Of a stretch of 17,762 nucleotides of DNA, positions 6,860 through 14,395 are shown piece by piece. A program made the position numbers and the translations under genes. The stretch lies in contig SKQM01000117.1 of the NCBI GenBank assembly GCA_007119005.1, forward strand, positions 1 through 17,762, in the 5' to 3' direction. The first letter of the stretch is position 1; each line of letters starts with the position of its first letter. Origin of the DNA: Thioalkalivibrio sp. (GTDB taxonomy: Bacteria; Pseudomonadota; Gammaproteobacteria; Ectothiorhodospirales; Ectothiorhodospiraceae). Below the pieces are notes generated by a model. That model saw only the letters and a list, made by a program, of their open reading frames with translations, did not search any database and had not been told where the DNA came from.

Positions 6860-7088
6860 TGGGCTGTGCCCTCCAAAAACGTTTCTATGCCGTTGGTGCA
6901 AGCGTTTTGGCCTTAGTTCCTCACGACCGGCCCTGGCCGGCGCGGGAGCGGTTTCCAGCCGCGCTGCCCTCGGGCCAGGCCGCGCCCGATCGCGGCCGGT
7001 TGTCCGGATGGACGATGCGCCTGGCTGTCGGGGATGGCCGATTTGGCTATGATGCCGCATCCTGCCCATCTGTCCATGGAGATGTCCG
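6860..7088. promoter_or_regulatory. Divergent intergenic region between the ETHE1-like gene and ibaG
   Basis: This 229-base spacer must hold promoters for both divergent genes. Towards ibaG, a weak candidate is TATGAT at 7048-7053 with CTGTCG at 7025-7030 as a poor -35 box (17-base spacer). Near the other gene, CCAAAAACG at 6873-6881 and CGTTTTGG at 6903-6910 form an imperfect dyad around its leader and could be an operator. The rest is GC-rich without a supported gene. Confidence 0.35.
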
Positions 7089-7328
7089 ATGCAATCCAGC
7101 GAAGTCGCCGAACTCATCCGTTCCCGCCTGCCCGAGGCCGAAAAGGTCGAGGTCACCGGGGGCGAAGGCAAGTTCGAGGCCCTGGTGGTCAGCCCGATGT
7201 TCGCCGACATGAACGCGGTGAAGAAACACCAGACGGTCTATGCCACCGTACGCGACGAGATCGCCAGCGGTGCCGTGCACGCACTTTCCATCCGCGCGAT
7301 GACCCCGGAGGAGTACGCCGGATCCTGA
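7089..7328 (+). CDS. ibaG: BolA family protein, IbaG type
   Basis: A 79-residue BolA-fold protein closest to E. coli IbaG. It has VTGGEGKFEALVVSPMF at 22-38, VKKHQTVYATV at 44-54 and AVHALSIRAMTPEEYA at 62-77. It carries the conserved family histidine (His64) but no cysteine, as in IbaG. Such proteins bind monothiol glutaredoxins through a [2Fe-2S] cluster and take part in iron-sulfur trafficking and acid response in the cytoplasm. The ATG follows GGAGA at 7078-7082. The stop overlaps the next start (TGATG), so the two are likely coupled. In E. coli ibaG lies beside murA; its position here is different. Confidence 0.9.
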   Translation: MQSSEVAELIRSRLPEAEKVEVTGGEGKFEALVVSPMFADMNAVKKHQTVYATVRDEIASGAVHALSIRAMTPEEYAGS

Positions 7329-7873
7329 TGGCGGCGGCAGGCGCTCCCGAGGCGGGTGAACGGGCAGACGAAGCCGGTCACCCGTCGGCCCGGTATCGTT
7401 GCACCCCCCGGCATCTGCCCGACCTGCGGGTTCTGCTCGCACGATTCGGGATCGAACTGATGGTGCATCCGGACGGGGGCGACCTGCCCGGCAGCTTCTG
7501 GGGCGAACCCGAAGCCGGGGTCGTCGGAACGACGCTGCACGTCCGACCGGATACCCCGGTGCACTCGGCCCTTCACGAGGCCTGTCACCTGATCTGCATG
7601 GATCCGTCTCGCCGTGCAGCCGTGCATACCGATGCCGGCGGCGACGATCCCGAGGAGTCGGCGGTCTGTCGGCTGCAGATCCTGCTCGCGGACCACCTGC
7701 CCGGCATCGGACGCGAGGCGCTGATGGATGACATGGACGCCTGGGGCTACAGCTTCCGGCTCGGCTCGACCGCCGCCTGGTTCTTTGGCGACAGCGACGA
7801 CGCCGATGCCTGGCTGCGCAAACACGGGCTGGTCGACTGGAACGGGGACATCACGTTCAGCAAGCGATGTTAG
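7328..7873 (+). CDS. Putative zincin-like metallopeptidase, conserved hypothetical
   Basis: I do not recognise this 181-residue protein as a named family. It contains HEACH at 83-87, an HExxH zinc motif inside the helix-like stretch HSALHEACHLICMD. An acidic pair follows at 109-110 (DDPEESAVCRLQ), 22 residues after the second histidine, so a gluzincin-type third ligand is possible. No signal peptide is visible, so it is probably cytoplasmic. The C-terminal half (DAWGYSFRLGSTAAWFFGDS, then AWLRKHGLVDWNGD) looks well folded. The ATG at 7328 overlaps the ibaG stop by one base; this start was chosen over longer ones because the upstream frame runs through ibaG in another phase. A terminator follows 18 bases later. 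Catalytic activity is inference. Confidence 0.7.
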   Translation: MAAAGAPEAGERADEAGHPSARYRCTPRHLPDLRVLLARFGIELMVHPDGGDLPGSFWGEPEAGVVGTTLHVRPDTPVHSALHEACHLICMDPSRRAAVHTDAGGDDPEESAVCRLQILLADHLPGIGREALMDDMDAWGYSFRLGSTAAWFFGDSDDADAWLRKHGLVDWNGDITFSKRC

Positions 7874-7890
7874 CGTGAAAGTCTTGCATT

Positions 7891-7925
7891 TCTCCCCTCC
7901 CCGCAAGCGCAGGGAGGGAGATTTT
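7891..7925 (+). terminator. Rho-independent terminator after the ibaG unit
   Basis: TCTCCC-C-TCCC at 7891-7901 pairs with GGGAGGGAGA at 7912-7921 (one bulged C), with a ten-base loop and a following TTTT at 7922-7925. It lies 18 bases after the stop of the putative metallopeptidase. The stem resembles a CCCTCCCC...GGGAGGG element that recurs between genes in many GC-rich genomes. Confidence 0.75.
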
Positions 7926-8071
7926 CATCGACAGGGATGACCGTTCTCGGACGCTGCAGCGGGCCGGGCAACCCGATCAACCACCCGGTGTGATGCACGC
8001 GATTCGCACGGGTGGCATAGTGATCCCGCACATGGCCGCCGAGCACGGCGAAAGCACGGATGGAGCGCCCG

Positions 8072-9052
8072 ATGGAGACCCCGAAACGCCCCCGGCAGGG
8101 AGAGAAGCTTCGCGCCGCGGAGAAGGTCGCACGCATTCCGGTCAAGATCACCCCCACCGAGCAGCCGCTGCGCAAGCCGCGCTGGATCCGGGCACAGAGC
8201 CACGCGGATCCTGGCGTGCAGCGGATCAAGCGCATCCTGCGCGAACAGCGCCTGCACACGGTCTGCGAGGAGGCCAGCTGCCCGAACCTCGGGGAATGTT
8301 TCGCGCACGGGACCGCCACCTTCATGATCATGGGCGACATCTGCACGCGTCGCTGTCCGTTCTGCGACGTGGCGCACGGCCGCCCGAATCCCCTCGACGC
8401 CGACGAGCCGAGTCACCTGGCCGAAACCATCCGGGCGATGGGCCTGCGCTATGTCGTGATCACGTCGGTGGATCGCGACGACCTCCGCGACGGGGGTGCC
8501 GCGCACTTCGTTGCCTGCATCCGGGCCGTGAGTGAGCAAAATCCCGGGATCCGCATCGAGGTCCTGGTCCCGGATTTCCGGGGCCGCGTGTCCACTGCCC
8601 TCCAGATTCTTCGCGAAGCGCCTCCCGATGTCTTCAACCACAACCTGGAAACGGTCCCGAGACTCTATCGGAAGGCCCGTCCCGGCTCGGATTACCGCGG
8701 CTCCCTGGAACTGTTGCGGGCCTTCCGCGAGGAACATCCCGGAATTCCGACGAAATCGGGACTGATGCTCGGTATTGGCGAGACGCGCGAGGAGCTGCTG
8801 CGGGTGCTGCAGGACCTCCGGGATCACGGCTGCGAAATGCTGACCCTGGGACAGTACCTGCAGCCCAGCCGGCACCACCTGCCGGTGGAACGCTACCTCG
8901 AGCCCCACGAATTCGACGAACTCGCGGAACGTGCGCGCGAGATGGGCTTTCGGCAGGTCGCCAGCGGACCGATGGTGCGCTCCTCCTACCACGCGGACCT
9001 GCAGGCGCAGGAGATCGTCGGCGAACCGTCGCCGGCCGCTGGCCAGGACTGA
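8072..9052 (+). CDS. lipA: Lipoyl synthase (radical SAM)
   Basis: Inserts two sulfur atoms into protein-bound octanoyl groups to make lipoyl cofactors for pyruvate and 2-oxoglutarate dehydrogenases and the glycine cleavage system. In 326-residue numbering, the auxiliary [4Fe-4S] cluster cysteines are 65, 70 and 76 ([12 protein letters not shown]). The radical-SAM cluster cysteines are 91, 95 and 98 (CTRRCPFC). RSSYHAD at 303-309 supplies the serine ligand. Other family blocks are [13 protein letters not shown] and [10 protein letters not shown]. An in-frame ATG at 8060 would add four residues. I prefer 8072 because GGAG at 8062-8065 sits six bases before it, while 8060 lacks a good site. It lies on the opposite strand to lipB and converges with it. 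About 145 bases separate it from the preceding terminator, so it needs its own promoter; none is convincing, CATAGT at 8016-8021 being the best -10 guess. Confidence 0.95.
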   Translation: METPKRPRQGEKLRAAEKVARIPVKITPTEQPLRKPRWIRAQSHADPGVQRIKRILREQRLHTVCEEASCPNLGECFAHGTATFMIMGDICTRRCPFCDVAHGRPNPLDADEPSHLAETIRAMGLRYVVITSVDRDDLRDGGAAHFVACIRAVSEQNPGIRIEVLVPDFRGRVSTALQILREAPPDVFNHNLETVPRLYRKARPGSDYRGSLELLRAFREEHPGIPTKSGLMLGIGETREELLRVLQDLRDHGCEMLTLGQYLQPSRHHLPVERYLEPHEFDELAERAREMGFRQVASGPMVRSSYHADLQAQEIVGEPSPAAGQD

Positions 9053-9097
9053 CTGTCACACCCGCTGCGAAGGCACCCCGGGGGATCAAGGCGCCAC

Positions 9098-9159
9098 ATG
9101 GAGTGCGGCGGCCTGCCGCCCCTTTGCTCCGCAGGAGGCTCGCCGGCTCCCGCAGTCCA
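9098..9159. repeat. Interspersed GC-rich repeat between lipA and lipB
   Basis: The tract starts ATGGAGTGCGGCGGCCTGCC and ends in CCCGCAGTCCA. It contains GGCGG/CCGCC self-complementary segments. I recognise it as a type of interspersed intergenic sequence, whose spurious translation MECGGLPPL turns up across unrelated genomes. It fills much of the 143-base gap between two convergent genes and may double as a bidirectional terminator. No second copy is visible in this window. Confidence 0.6.
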
Positions 9160-9195
9160 CAGCGCGAACGGAGCGCGGGACGGACGATTTGCCAG

Positions 9196-9873
9196 TCACC
9201 TCGTCCGGGCGAGCACCCGGATCAGCGGTTCGGGCAGCACATCCACGACTTCAGGCGGACAGCCGAGCAAGAACCCCAGCCGCGCTTCCAGCAGCGTCGC
9301 AACGCGCTCCGGATCGACCCGCACGCCGAGGCGGTGCATCGAGGTACTGACCAGACCCGGATAGCCGCAGGCATCCATGCGTTCGAACTCGGAAAGCCTG
9401 GGACGCACGTTCAGAGAGAGCCCGTGCATGCTGAGCCCGTTACGCACCCGCAGGCCCAGCGCCGCGATCTTCGCCCCGTCCACGTACACGCCGGGCGCAT
9501 CGGATCGGGCCCCCGCCGGGATTCCGAACTCCGCCAGCGTGTCGATCACCGCCTGCTGCAGCAGATCGACGAGCCCGCGCACGCCCAGACGGTGACGACG
9601 CAGATCCAGCAGCGTGTACAGCACGATCTGTCCGGGGCCATGGAAGGTCACCTGTCCGCCCCGGTCCACCTGGATCACGGGGATCGCCCCGGGCAGTCGC
9701 AGGTGCACCGGGCGCGCGTTGCGCCCCAGCGTGAATACCGGTGGATGTTCCACCCGCCAGAGTGCATCGGGTGTCTGCCGAACACGCTCGCGCAGCTGTA
9801 GCTGCATCGCCCGCCATACCGGCACGTAGGGCTGCAGGCCGAGCCGATGACAGCGCAGGGGCGGAGAATCCAC
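9196..9873 (-). CDS. lipB: Octanoyl-ACP:protein octanoyltransferase
   Basis: Moves octanoate from acyl carrier protein to lipoyl domains, providing the substrate for LipA. The 225-residue protein has RGGQVTFHGPGQIVLYTLLD at 71-90, the catalytic lysine Lys135 in VDGAKIAALGLR, and the catalytic cysteine Cys169 in MDACGY. These are the same positions as in E. coli LipB (Lys135, Cys169). The start is GTG at 9873; the frame is open further upstream but overlaps ybeD in another phase. The start is five bases after the ybeD stop, and I see no separate Shine-Dalgarno, so coupling is likely. It is the last gene of the dacA-aminotransferase-ybeD-lipB run and converges on lipA, an unusual arrangement since lipA normally follows on the same strand. 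Confidence 0.95.
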   Translation of the reverse strand: MDSPPLRCHRLGLQPYVPVWRAMQLQLRERVRQTPDALWRVEHPPVFTLGRNARPVHLRLPGAIPVIQVDRGGQVTFHGPGQIVLYTLLDLRRHRLGVRGLVDLLQQAVIDTLAEFGIPAGARSDAPGVYVDGAKIAALGLRVRNGLSMHGLSLNVRPRLSEFERMDACGYPGLVSTSMHRLGVRVDPERVATLLEARLGFLLGCPPEVVDVLPEPLIRVLARTR

Positions 9874-9878
9874 GCGGG

Positions 9879-10148
9879 CTACAGCACCATCCGCACCCGG
9901 GCACAGGCACCGAGCGCTTCGTACAGGCCATCCAGTTGCGCCTGGCTGGTCGCGGTCAGCGTGATGGTGACGCCGACGTAGTTGCCAGCGGACGACTCCC
10001 GGTGGACCACGTCCACCGAATCGGAATCCGGCACGTGCCGGGCGATACAGGCGTCGATCGCCTCGAAGAACTCCGCGTGTGCCTCGCCCATCACCTTGAT
10101 CGGAAACCGGCAGGGAAATTCGAGCAGGGTTTCGCGCTCGTGCGTCAT
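9879..10148 (-). CDS. ybeD: DUF493 family protein YbeD
   Basis: An 89-residue small cytoplasmic protein. It carries the family signature LLEFPCRFPIKVMG at 8-21, then SSAGNYVGVTITLTATS at 52-68, and ends VRMVL exactly like E. coli YbeD. The fold is ACT-like and the biochemical role is unknown. Its constant position beside lipB across Gammaproteobacteria suggests a link to lipoate attachment, but that is inference. The ATG overlaps the stop of the aminotransferase gene by four bases (ATGA). Confidence 0.93.
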   Translation of the reverse strand: MTHERETLLEFPCRFPIKVMGEAHAEFFEAIDACIARHVPDSDSVDVVHRESSAGNYVGVTITLTATSQAQLDGLYEALGACARVRMVL

Positions 10149-11014
10149 GATTTCGCTCGGGTTCCCGCGTTCGAGATCGCAAGGTCGCGTGCGCGCCGGA
10201 AGACATCCAGCGCGTGTCCCCAGACACGACCCGGGCGCCCCTCCCCCACCGGCCGCCGATCGAGAGCGGTGACCGGCAGCAGTTCCTTGGTGGAGCTGGT
10301 CAGCCAGATCTCGTCGGCAGACCGCAGGACCGACTCCGGAAGCGGTTCTTCGCGGCAATCCCATCCCTCCGCCCGCAGGGCATCCAGCAGGAACCGCCGG
10401 GTGATCCCGGGGAGGATCTCCGGCCCCAGCGGGGGCGTCACGACCGCGTCACCGTGCACCACGAAGACGTTGCTCGCAGCGCCCTCGGTCAGCATGCCGT
10501 CCCGCAGCAGGACGGCCTCCACCGCCCCCTGTTCCACCGCCTGCTGCCGCGCGAGCACATTGGGCAGCAGCGCGACCGACTTGATGTCGCAACGGCCCCA
10601 GCGCTGGTCCGGCAGGCTGATTGCGGCAACCCCCCGATCAGGAAGATCCGCAAGGGGCGGCGCAATCGAGCTGACCATGGCGAACACGGTGGCCGCCATG
10701 CGGGTCGGAAACGCGTGATCACGCGGCGCGGCACCGCGGGTCACCTGCAGGTAGACCGAGCGGTCACCGCCGGGATTCAGCTCCAGCAGCCGTTCGAGAA
10801 GGCTCTCCCAGCCTTGTTCCGGCTGCGGGTCCGGCATGCGGATCTCGCGCAACGACCGGCGCAGACGCTCGACGTGTTCGTCGAGCAGGAAGAATCTGCC
10901 CTGGTAGCTCGGGATGACCTCGTAGATGCCGTCGCCGAACAGAAACCCGCGGTCCAGCGGCGATATGCAGGCTTCCTCGGGCGGCAGAAAGGCCCCGTTC
11001 AGATAGACGATCAC
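10145..11014 (-). CDS. dat: D-amino acid aminotransferase (PLP fold type IV)
   Basis: Interconverts D-amino acids (D-Ala, D-Glu, D-Asp) and 2-oxo acids using pyridoxal phosphate in the cytoplasm. The 289 residues match the Bacillus D-amino acid transaminase pattern closely. The PLP lysine is Lys145 in CDIKSVALLPNVLA, and Glu177 is in LTEGAASN. Arg98 and His100 in GAAPRDH correspond to the substrate-carboxylate trap that separates this enzyme from IlvE and aminodeoxychorismate lyase. The N-terminus VYLNGAFLPPEEACISPLDR is standard for the family. The start codon is GTG, six bases after the dacA stop. The neighbouring DD-carboxypeptidase gene makes a role in D-Ala turnover plausible (inference). 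The substrate range cannot be read from sequence. Confidence 0.88.
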   Translation of the reverse strand: MIVYLNGAFLPPEEACISPLDRGFLFGDGIYEVIPSYQGRFFLLDEHVERLRRSLREIRMPDPQPEQGWESLLERLLELNPGGDRSVYLQVTRGAAPRDHAFPTRMAATVFAMVSSIAPPLADLPDRGVAAISLPDQRWGRCDIKSVALLPNVLARQQAVEQGAVEAVLLRDGMLTEGAASNVFVVHGDAVVTPPLGPEILPGITRRFLLDALRAEGWDCREEPLPESVLRSADEIWLTSSTKELLPVTALDRRPVGEGRPGRVWGHALDVFRRARDLAISNAGTRAKS

Positions 11015-11020
11015 GCGGGT

Positions 11021-12274
11021 TCAGAACGGCCAGGCGGAGCGGAGCCCCAGCGCGGCGCTGTCCCAGAGCCAGCGGAACATGCCGCCGGATTCGACCGGCG
11101 CCAGGGCCACCAGCGGCCTCCGGTCCAGGGTTTCGCCGCGCAGTGTCACCACCACCTCGCCCAGGGTGTCGCCCGCGGCAATCGGCGCCTGATGAGGACC
11201 CCAGAGTTCCATCGTGGCCTCGAGCCGATCGGCCTGACCCTGGGGCAGCACCACCCAGAACGGCTCGGCGAGTCCAGCCTGCACGGTGGAACTCTCACCC
11301 TTGTAAACCCGCGGTTCGCTCAGTACCAAGCCTGCGTCGAAGAGCTTGCGCGATTCGAAGAAGCGCATGCCCCAGTTGATCAGCGCCTGGGACTCATTGG
11401 CGCGGATGATTCCGCCGCGCTGATGATTCGGGGCGTCGATGCCCATGACCACCGCGATCAGACGGCGGTCGTTGCGCTTGGCGGAGGAGACGAGATTGTA
11501 GCCGGCGGCTGATGTCCATCCAGTCTTCAGGCCATCGAAGCTCTCGTCGCGCCACAGCAGCAGATTCCGGTTGGATTGTTCGATGTCGGCGTAGCGGAAC
11601 GATTTTTCACTGTAGAGCGCGTAGAGATCCGGGAAGTCCCGGATCAGCGCCCGAGCCAGACGGGCCATGTCCGCAGGGGTCGTGTACTGCGCTTCGTCAC
11701 TGGGAAGACCGTGGGGGTTGGTGAAGTAGGACCGATGCATACCCAACGCGCGGGCCTGCGCGTTCATCAGGTCCACGAAGGCTCCTTCCGACCCCGCCAC
11801 CAGTTCCGCAAGCGCGGTGGAGGCATCGTTCCCGGACTGCACGATCATCCCCCGCAGGAGATCCTCGACCCGGACCCGAGCGCCCACCTCGATGAACATC
11901 CGTGAAGCCCCATCCATGCCGGTCCGCCAGGCGCGCTCACTGACCGTCACCATGTCGTCGAGGCGGATCTTCCCGGCCCTGATCTCGCCGAAGACCACGT
12001 AGGCGGTCATCAACTTGGTCAAGCTGGCCGGCTCGCGCTCAACATCGGGATCCCGCGCCGCGATAGGCAGACCCGAATCGAAATCGACCAGAATATAGCT
12101 TCTGGCAGTGATGTCGGAGGGCGGCTGCGGGGTCACCGCCAGCGCCGCCACGCCTGTCGCACCCGCAGCGCCCGCGGCGCCGGGGGTGGGCAGTGTCTGG
12201 GCCAGGACGGGTGAGCAGACAAGGACCAGTGCCAGCAGCATCGGGCCGGGGAAACGAAGAAAGAATTTCATCAT
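11021..12274 (-). CDS. dacA: D-alanyl-D-alanine carboxypeptidase (PBP5/6 family)
   Basis: Removes the terminal D-Ala from peptidoglycan pentapeptides in the periplasm and so controls crosslinking and cell shape. The 417 residues begin with a signal peptide (FFLRFPGPMLLALVLVCSPV, cut near AQ at 25-26), then an unusual Gly/Ala-rich stretch (about 32-46). Penicillin-binding motifs are all present: SLTK at 84-87, SGN at 147-149 and KTG at 250-252. A beta-rich C-terminal domain ends in a probable amphipathic anchor (MFRWLWDSAALGLRSAWPF). It is the positional counterpart of E. coli dacA (between rlpA and ybeD). Upstream is a 214-base gap with an inverted repeat and a possible promoter, so it may head its own transcript. 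Confidence 0.95.
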   Translation of the reverse strand: MMKFFLRFPGPMLLALVLVCSPVLAQTLPTPGAAGAAGATGVAALAVTPQPPSDITARSYILVDFDSGLPIAARDPDVEREPASLTKLMTAYVVFGEIRAGKIRLDDMVTVSERAWRTGMDGASRMFIEVGARVRVEDLLRGMIVQSGNDASTALAELVAGSEGAFVDLMNAQARALGMHRSYFTNPHGLPSDEAQYTTPADMARLARALIRDFPDLYALYSEKSFRYADIEQSNRNLLLWRDESFDGLKTGWTSAAGYNLVSSAKRNDRRLIAVVMGIDAPNHQRGGIIRANESQALINWGMRFFESRKLFDAGLVLSEPRVYKGESSTVQAGLAEPFWVVLPQGQADRLEATMELWGPHQAPIAAGDTLGEVVVTLRGETLDRRPLVALAPVESGGMFRWLWDSAALGLRSAWPF

Positions 12275-12371
12275 CAGACGTTCAACCTGGAGATCGAGGG
12301 GGTGAAAGGATTGCAGGGATCAGGCCGGGTTGGGCCACCGACCGGGCAGCGCCCGCAGCCAACTGACCGCT

Positions 12372-12431
12372 CCCGGCGCGGCTCATTCTATCCTGCGGCT
12401 TGCGCCTCTGCTCGGCCCGAGCCGCGCCGGG
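12372..12431. promoter_or_regulatory. Perfect 13-base inverted repeat upstream of dacA, with a -10-like box
   Basis: CCCGGCGCGGCTC (12372-12384) and its exact complement GAGCCGCGCCGGG (12419-12431) flank 34 bases. Directly inside the left arm the minus strand reads TAGAAT (12390-12385), one change from the consensus -10 box; no good -35 box matches it. A smaller dyad, GCTCGG/CCGAGC at 12410-12422, overlaps the right arm, so two mutually exclusive hairpins can be drawn. No T-run follows either way, so a classical terminator is unlikely. The rest of the 12275-12488 gap shows no gene. Confidence 0.5.
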
Positions 12432-12488
12432 GGATCGCGCCACGCGCCGCGCATGTCGTGCCCGCCGCAGCATCGGCCCTTCAGCTTG

Positions 12489-13361
12489 TCACTGCGCCTG
12501 ATCGACCACGACACGGTAATCTTCCAGTGCGGCCCGGTGCAGACGCTCCGCAACCTCCTGAACCGCCGACGCATCCGGCAGCGGCCCGATGCGCACGCGG
12601 TGCAGGGGCGAATCGGGGTTCCGGACGAGCGTGGTGACAGAAACGTTGCTGAAACCGAGGTCCCGCAGGTCCTGCTTCACGCTGTCGGCCGCATTACGAT
12701 CCGCAAACGCCCCCACCTGAACGTAGCTGCCTGGAGATTGGGCCCGATCGTCCGGCTCTACGCCATCCGACTGCACCACCGGCTCGATGGTGGCAACCTG
12801 CAGCGGTTCAGCGGGAATGCCTCCCGGCTCCACCACGCGGACCAGCACCGGTGCCACACCCTTCTCGACCATGCCTATTCGGTGCGCAGCCGCGTAGGAC
12901 AGATCGATGATCCGCCCTCCGACGAACGGGCCGCGGTCGTTCACGCGCACGACAACACGCTTGCCGTTGTCGAGATTGATCACCTCGACGAAGCTGGGAA
13001 GCGGCAGGTGCCGGTGCGCCGCGGTCATCGCGAACATGTCATAAGGCTCGCCACTCGAGGTCCGGCGACCGTGGAACTTGGTGCCATACCAGGAGGCCAG
13101 GCCGCGTTCCTCGAAACCGGCGCTGGAGGCCATCGTTCGGTAGCGCTGCCCGAAGACCTCGTACTCGGGCGGATTGCCGTACCGGCTGAGTGGCTCGTGA
13201 CGCGGAACGGCATCCGGTATCGAAGCCAGGTCGATGGGAACGGCCTTGGGGTGCCCGTCGGCCATGCCGCGCCTGTCCGGACTGCCCCCACAGCCCGCGA
13301 ATACCAGGGCCAGAACACCGCCGACCGCAGCAACGGCCAGCGCATCGGCCCACCGGATCAT
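12489..13361 (-). CDS. rlpA: Septal ring lytic transglycosylase RlpA, lipoprotein
   Basis: An outer-membrane lipoprotein that cleaves glycan strands lacking stem peptides, as shown for the Pseudomonas enzyme. The 290 residues have a hydrophobic signal at 7-22 ending FAGC, so the lipidated cysteine would be Cys24; Phe at -3 is atypical. The double-psi beta-barrel domain is at about 85-178 (ASWYGTKFHGRRTSSGEPYD), with Glu105, Asp108, His116 and Asp142 in the spacing of the catalytic residues reported for Pseudomonas RlpA. A SPOR domain at about 211-287 (GSYVQVGAFADRNAADSVKQ) targets denuded septal peptidoglycan. The ATG overlaps the mltB stop (ATGA). The gene ends 214 bases before dacA. Confidence 0.93.
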   Translation of the reverse strand: MIRWADALAVAAVGGVLALVFAGCGGSPDRRGMADGHPKAVPIDLASIPDAVPRHEPLSRYGNPPEYEVFGQRYRTMASSAGFEERGLASWYGTKFHGRRTSSGEPYDMFAMTAAHRHLPLPSFVEVINLDNGKRVVVRVNDRGPFVGGRIIDLSYAAAHRIGMVEKGVAPVLVRVVEPGGIPAEPLQVATIEPVVQSDGVEPDDRAQSPGSYVQVGAFADRNAADSVKQDLRDLGFSNVSVTTLVRNPDSPLHRVRIGPLPDASAVQEVAERLHRAALEDYRVVVDQAQ

Positions 13362-14395
13362 GGGCGCAGCGCCTCCGTCAGCTCGTGCACTGCCATCGCA
13401 TAGAGGGGGCTGCGGTTGTAACGGGTGATCACGTAGAAATTCGGATACCCGAGATAGAACTCCATCCCGCGACTGCCCTCCAGCCGGATCAGCGAGAACA
13501 GGCCGTCCTCCGGCACCGTTTCTGCCGGATAGACCCCGTGGGCCGCGAGTTCCTCCAGCGAGAAACGCGCCTGGTACCCGCCGCCAAGCAGCGCCTCGTG
13601 AGCGTCTCCTTCCACATGCGCCCGGGCCACCACGGGCTCGCCGGTGCGCCAGTGGTGTGCGCGGAAGTAGTTGGCGACACTGCCGATCGCGTCCGGCCAG
13701 GAGTTGATCAGGTCCCGTCGACCGTCACCGTTGAAGTCCACCGCGTAGGCGCGGTAGCTGGAGGAGATGAACTGTCCCCGCCCCATCGCGCCCGCGTAGG
13801 ATCCCCGGGTCTCCCGAAGGTCCAGGGACTCTTCCTGCACCAGTTCGAGGAAGTGACCGAGTTCGCTGCGGAAAAAGGCCTGGCGCGGCGGATAATCGAA
13901 GCCGAGGGTCACCAGCGCGTCGAGAACCCGGAAACTGCCGAGATTGCGACCGTAGTTCGTCTCCACCCCGATGATCGCGGCGATCAGCGCGGGATCGACG
14001 CCGAAGATTTCGTCGGCCCGCTCGAGCCACTCGGCCTGCTCGTCCATGAAGACCTTGCCCCGCTCGATGCGCAGGTCGTTCACGAAGATGGGGCGGTAAT
14101 CCTTCCAGGGGCGGGCCTCGGCCGGACGGGAGATCAGGTGCAGGATGCGCTGTTGCGGCTCGACATCCTCGAACAGCTGTTCCAGGAATGCGCGGTCCAT
14201 CCCCACTTCCACCCGCTCGTCGATGAAGGCCTGGACTTCCGGACGCTCCAGGTACGGGGGATCACCGGCACGGAACTCGGACTGGGAGACGGCGACCCCA
14301 GGCAGCGAGCAGGCACCGAGCAGTGCGACGAACAGGCCCGAAGCGCAGGCGTGGGTCAGCAGAAGACCCATCCGGGTCCGCGGCAATGCAGTCAT
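13358..14395 (-). CDS. mltB: Lytic murein transglycosylase B
   Basis: A membrane-bound lytic transglycosylase that cuts the MurNAc-GlcNAc bond, giving 1,6-anhydro ends during wall remodelling. The 345 residues are near E. coli MltB (361). The signal peptide ends in the lipobox LLGAC, with lipidated Cys29. The catalytic glutamate is Glu145 in IIGVETNYGRN. Other SLT_2 family marks are GAMGRGQFISSSYRAYAVDF, then DGRRDLINSWPDAIGSVANY, and the C-terminal YPNFYVITRYNRSPLYAMAV. The ATG overlaps the rodA stop by ATGA; a longer in-frame reading exists but runs through rodA and was rejected. Its placement with mrdA, rodA and rlpA matches the Pseudomonas sltB1 cluster. Confidence 0.94.
   Translation of the reverse strand: MTALPRTRMGLLLTHACASGLFVALLGACSLPGVAVSQSEFRAGDPPYLERPEVQAFIDERVEVGMDRAFLEQLFEDVEPQQRILHLISRPAEARPWKDYRPIFVNDLRIERGKVFMDEQAEWLERADEIFGVDPALIAAIIGVETNYGRNLGSFRVLDALVTLGFDYPPRQAFFRSELGHFLELVQEESLDLRETRGSYAGAMGRGQFISSSYRAYAVDFNGDGRRDLINSWPDAIGSVANYFRAHHWRTGEPVVARAHVEGDAHEALLGGGYQARFSLEELAAHGVYPAETVPEDGLFSLIRLEGSRGMEFYLGYPNFYVITRYNRSPLYAMAVHELTEALRP

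Noticed and set aside
6860..7210. N-terminal extension of the ETHE1-like gene
   Set aside because: It crosses the divergent spacer and ibaG, and the family-like N-terminus begins at 6859 after a clear GGAGG.
7981..8021. CCACCCG/CGGGTGG dyad plus CATAGT as a lipA promoter or operator
   Set aside because: The arms are only seven bases and no acceptable -35 box is present; mentioned under lipA only.
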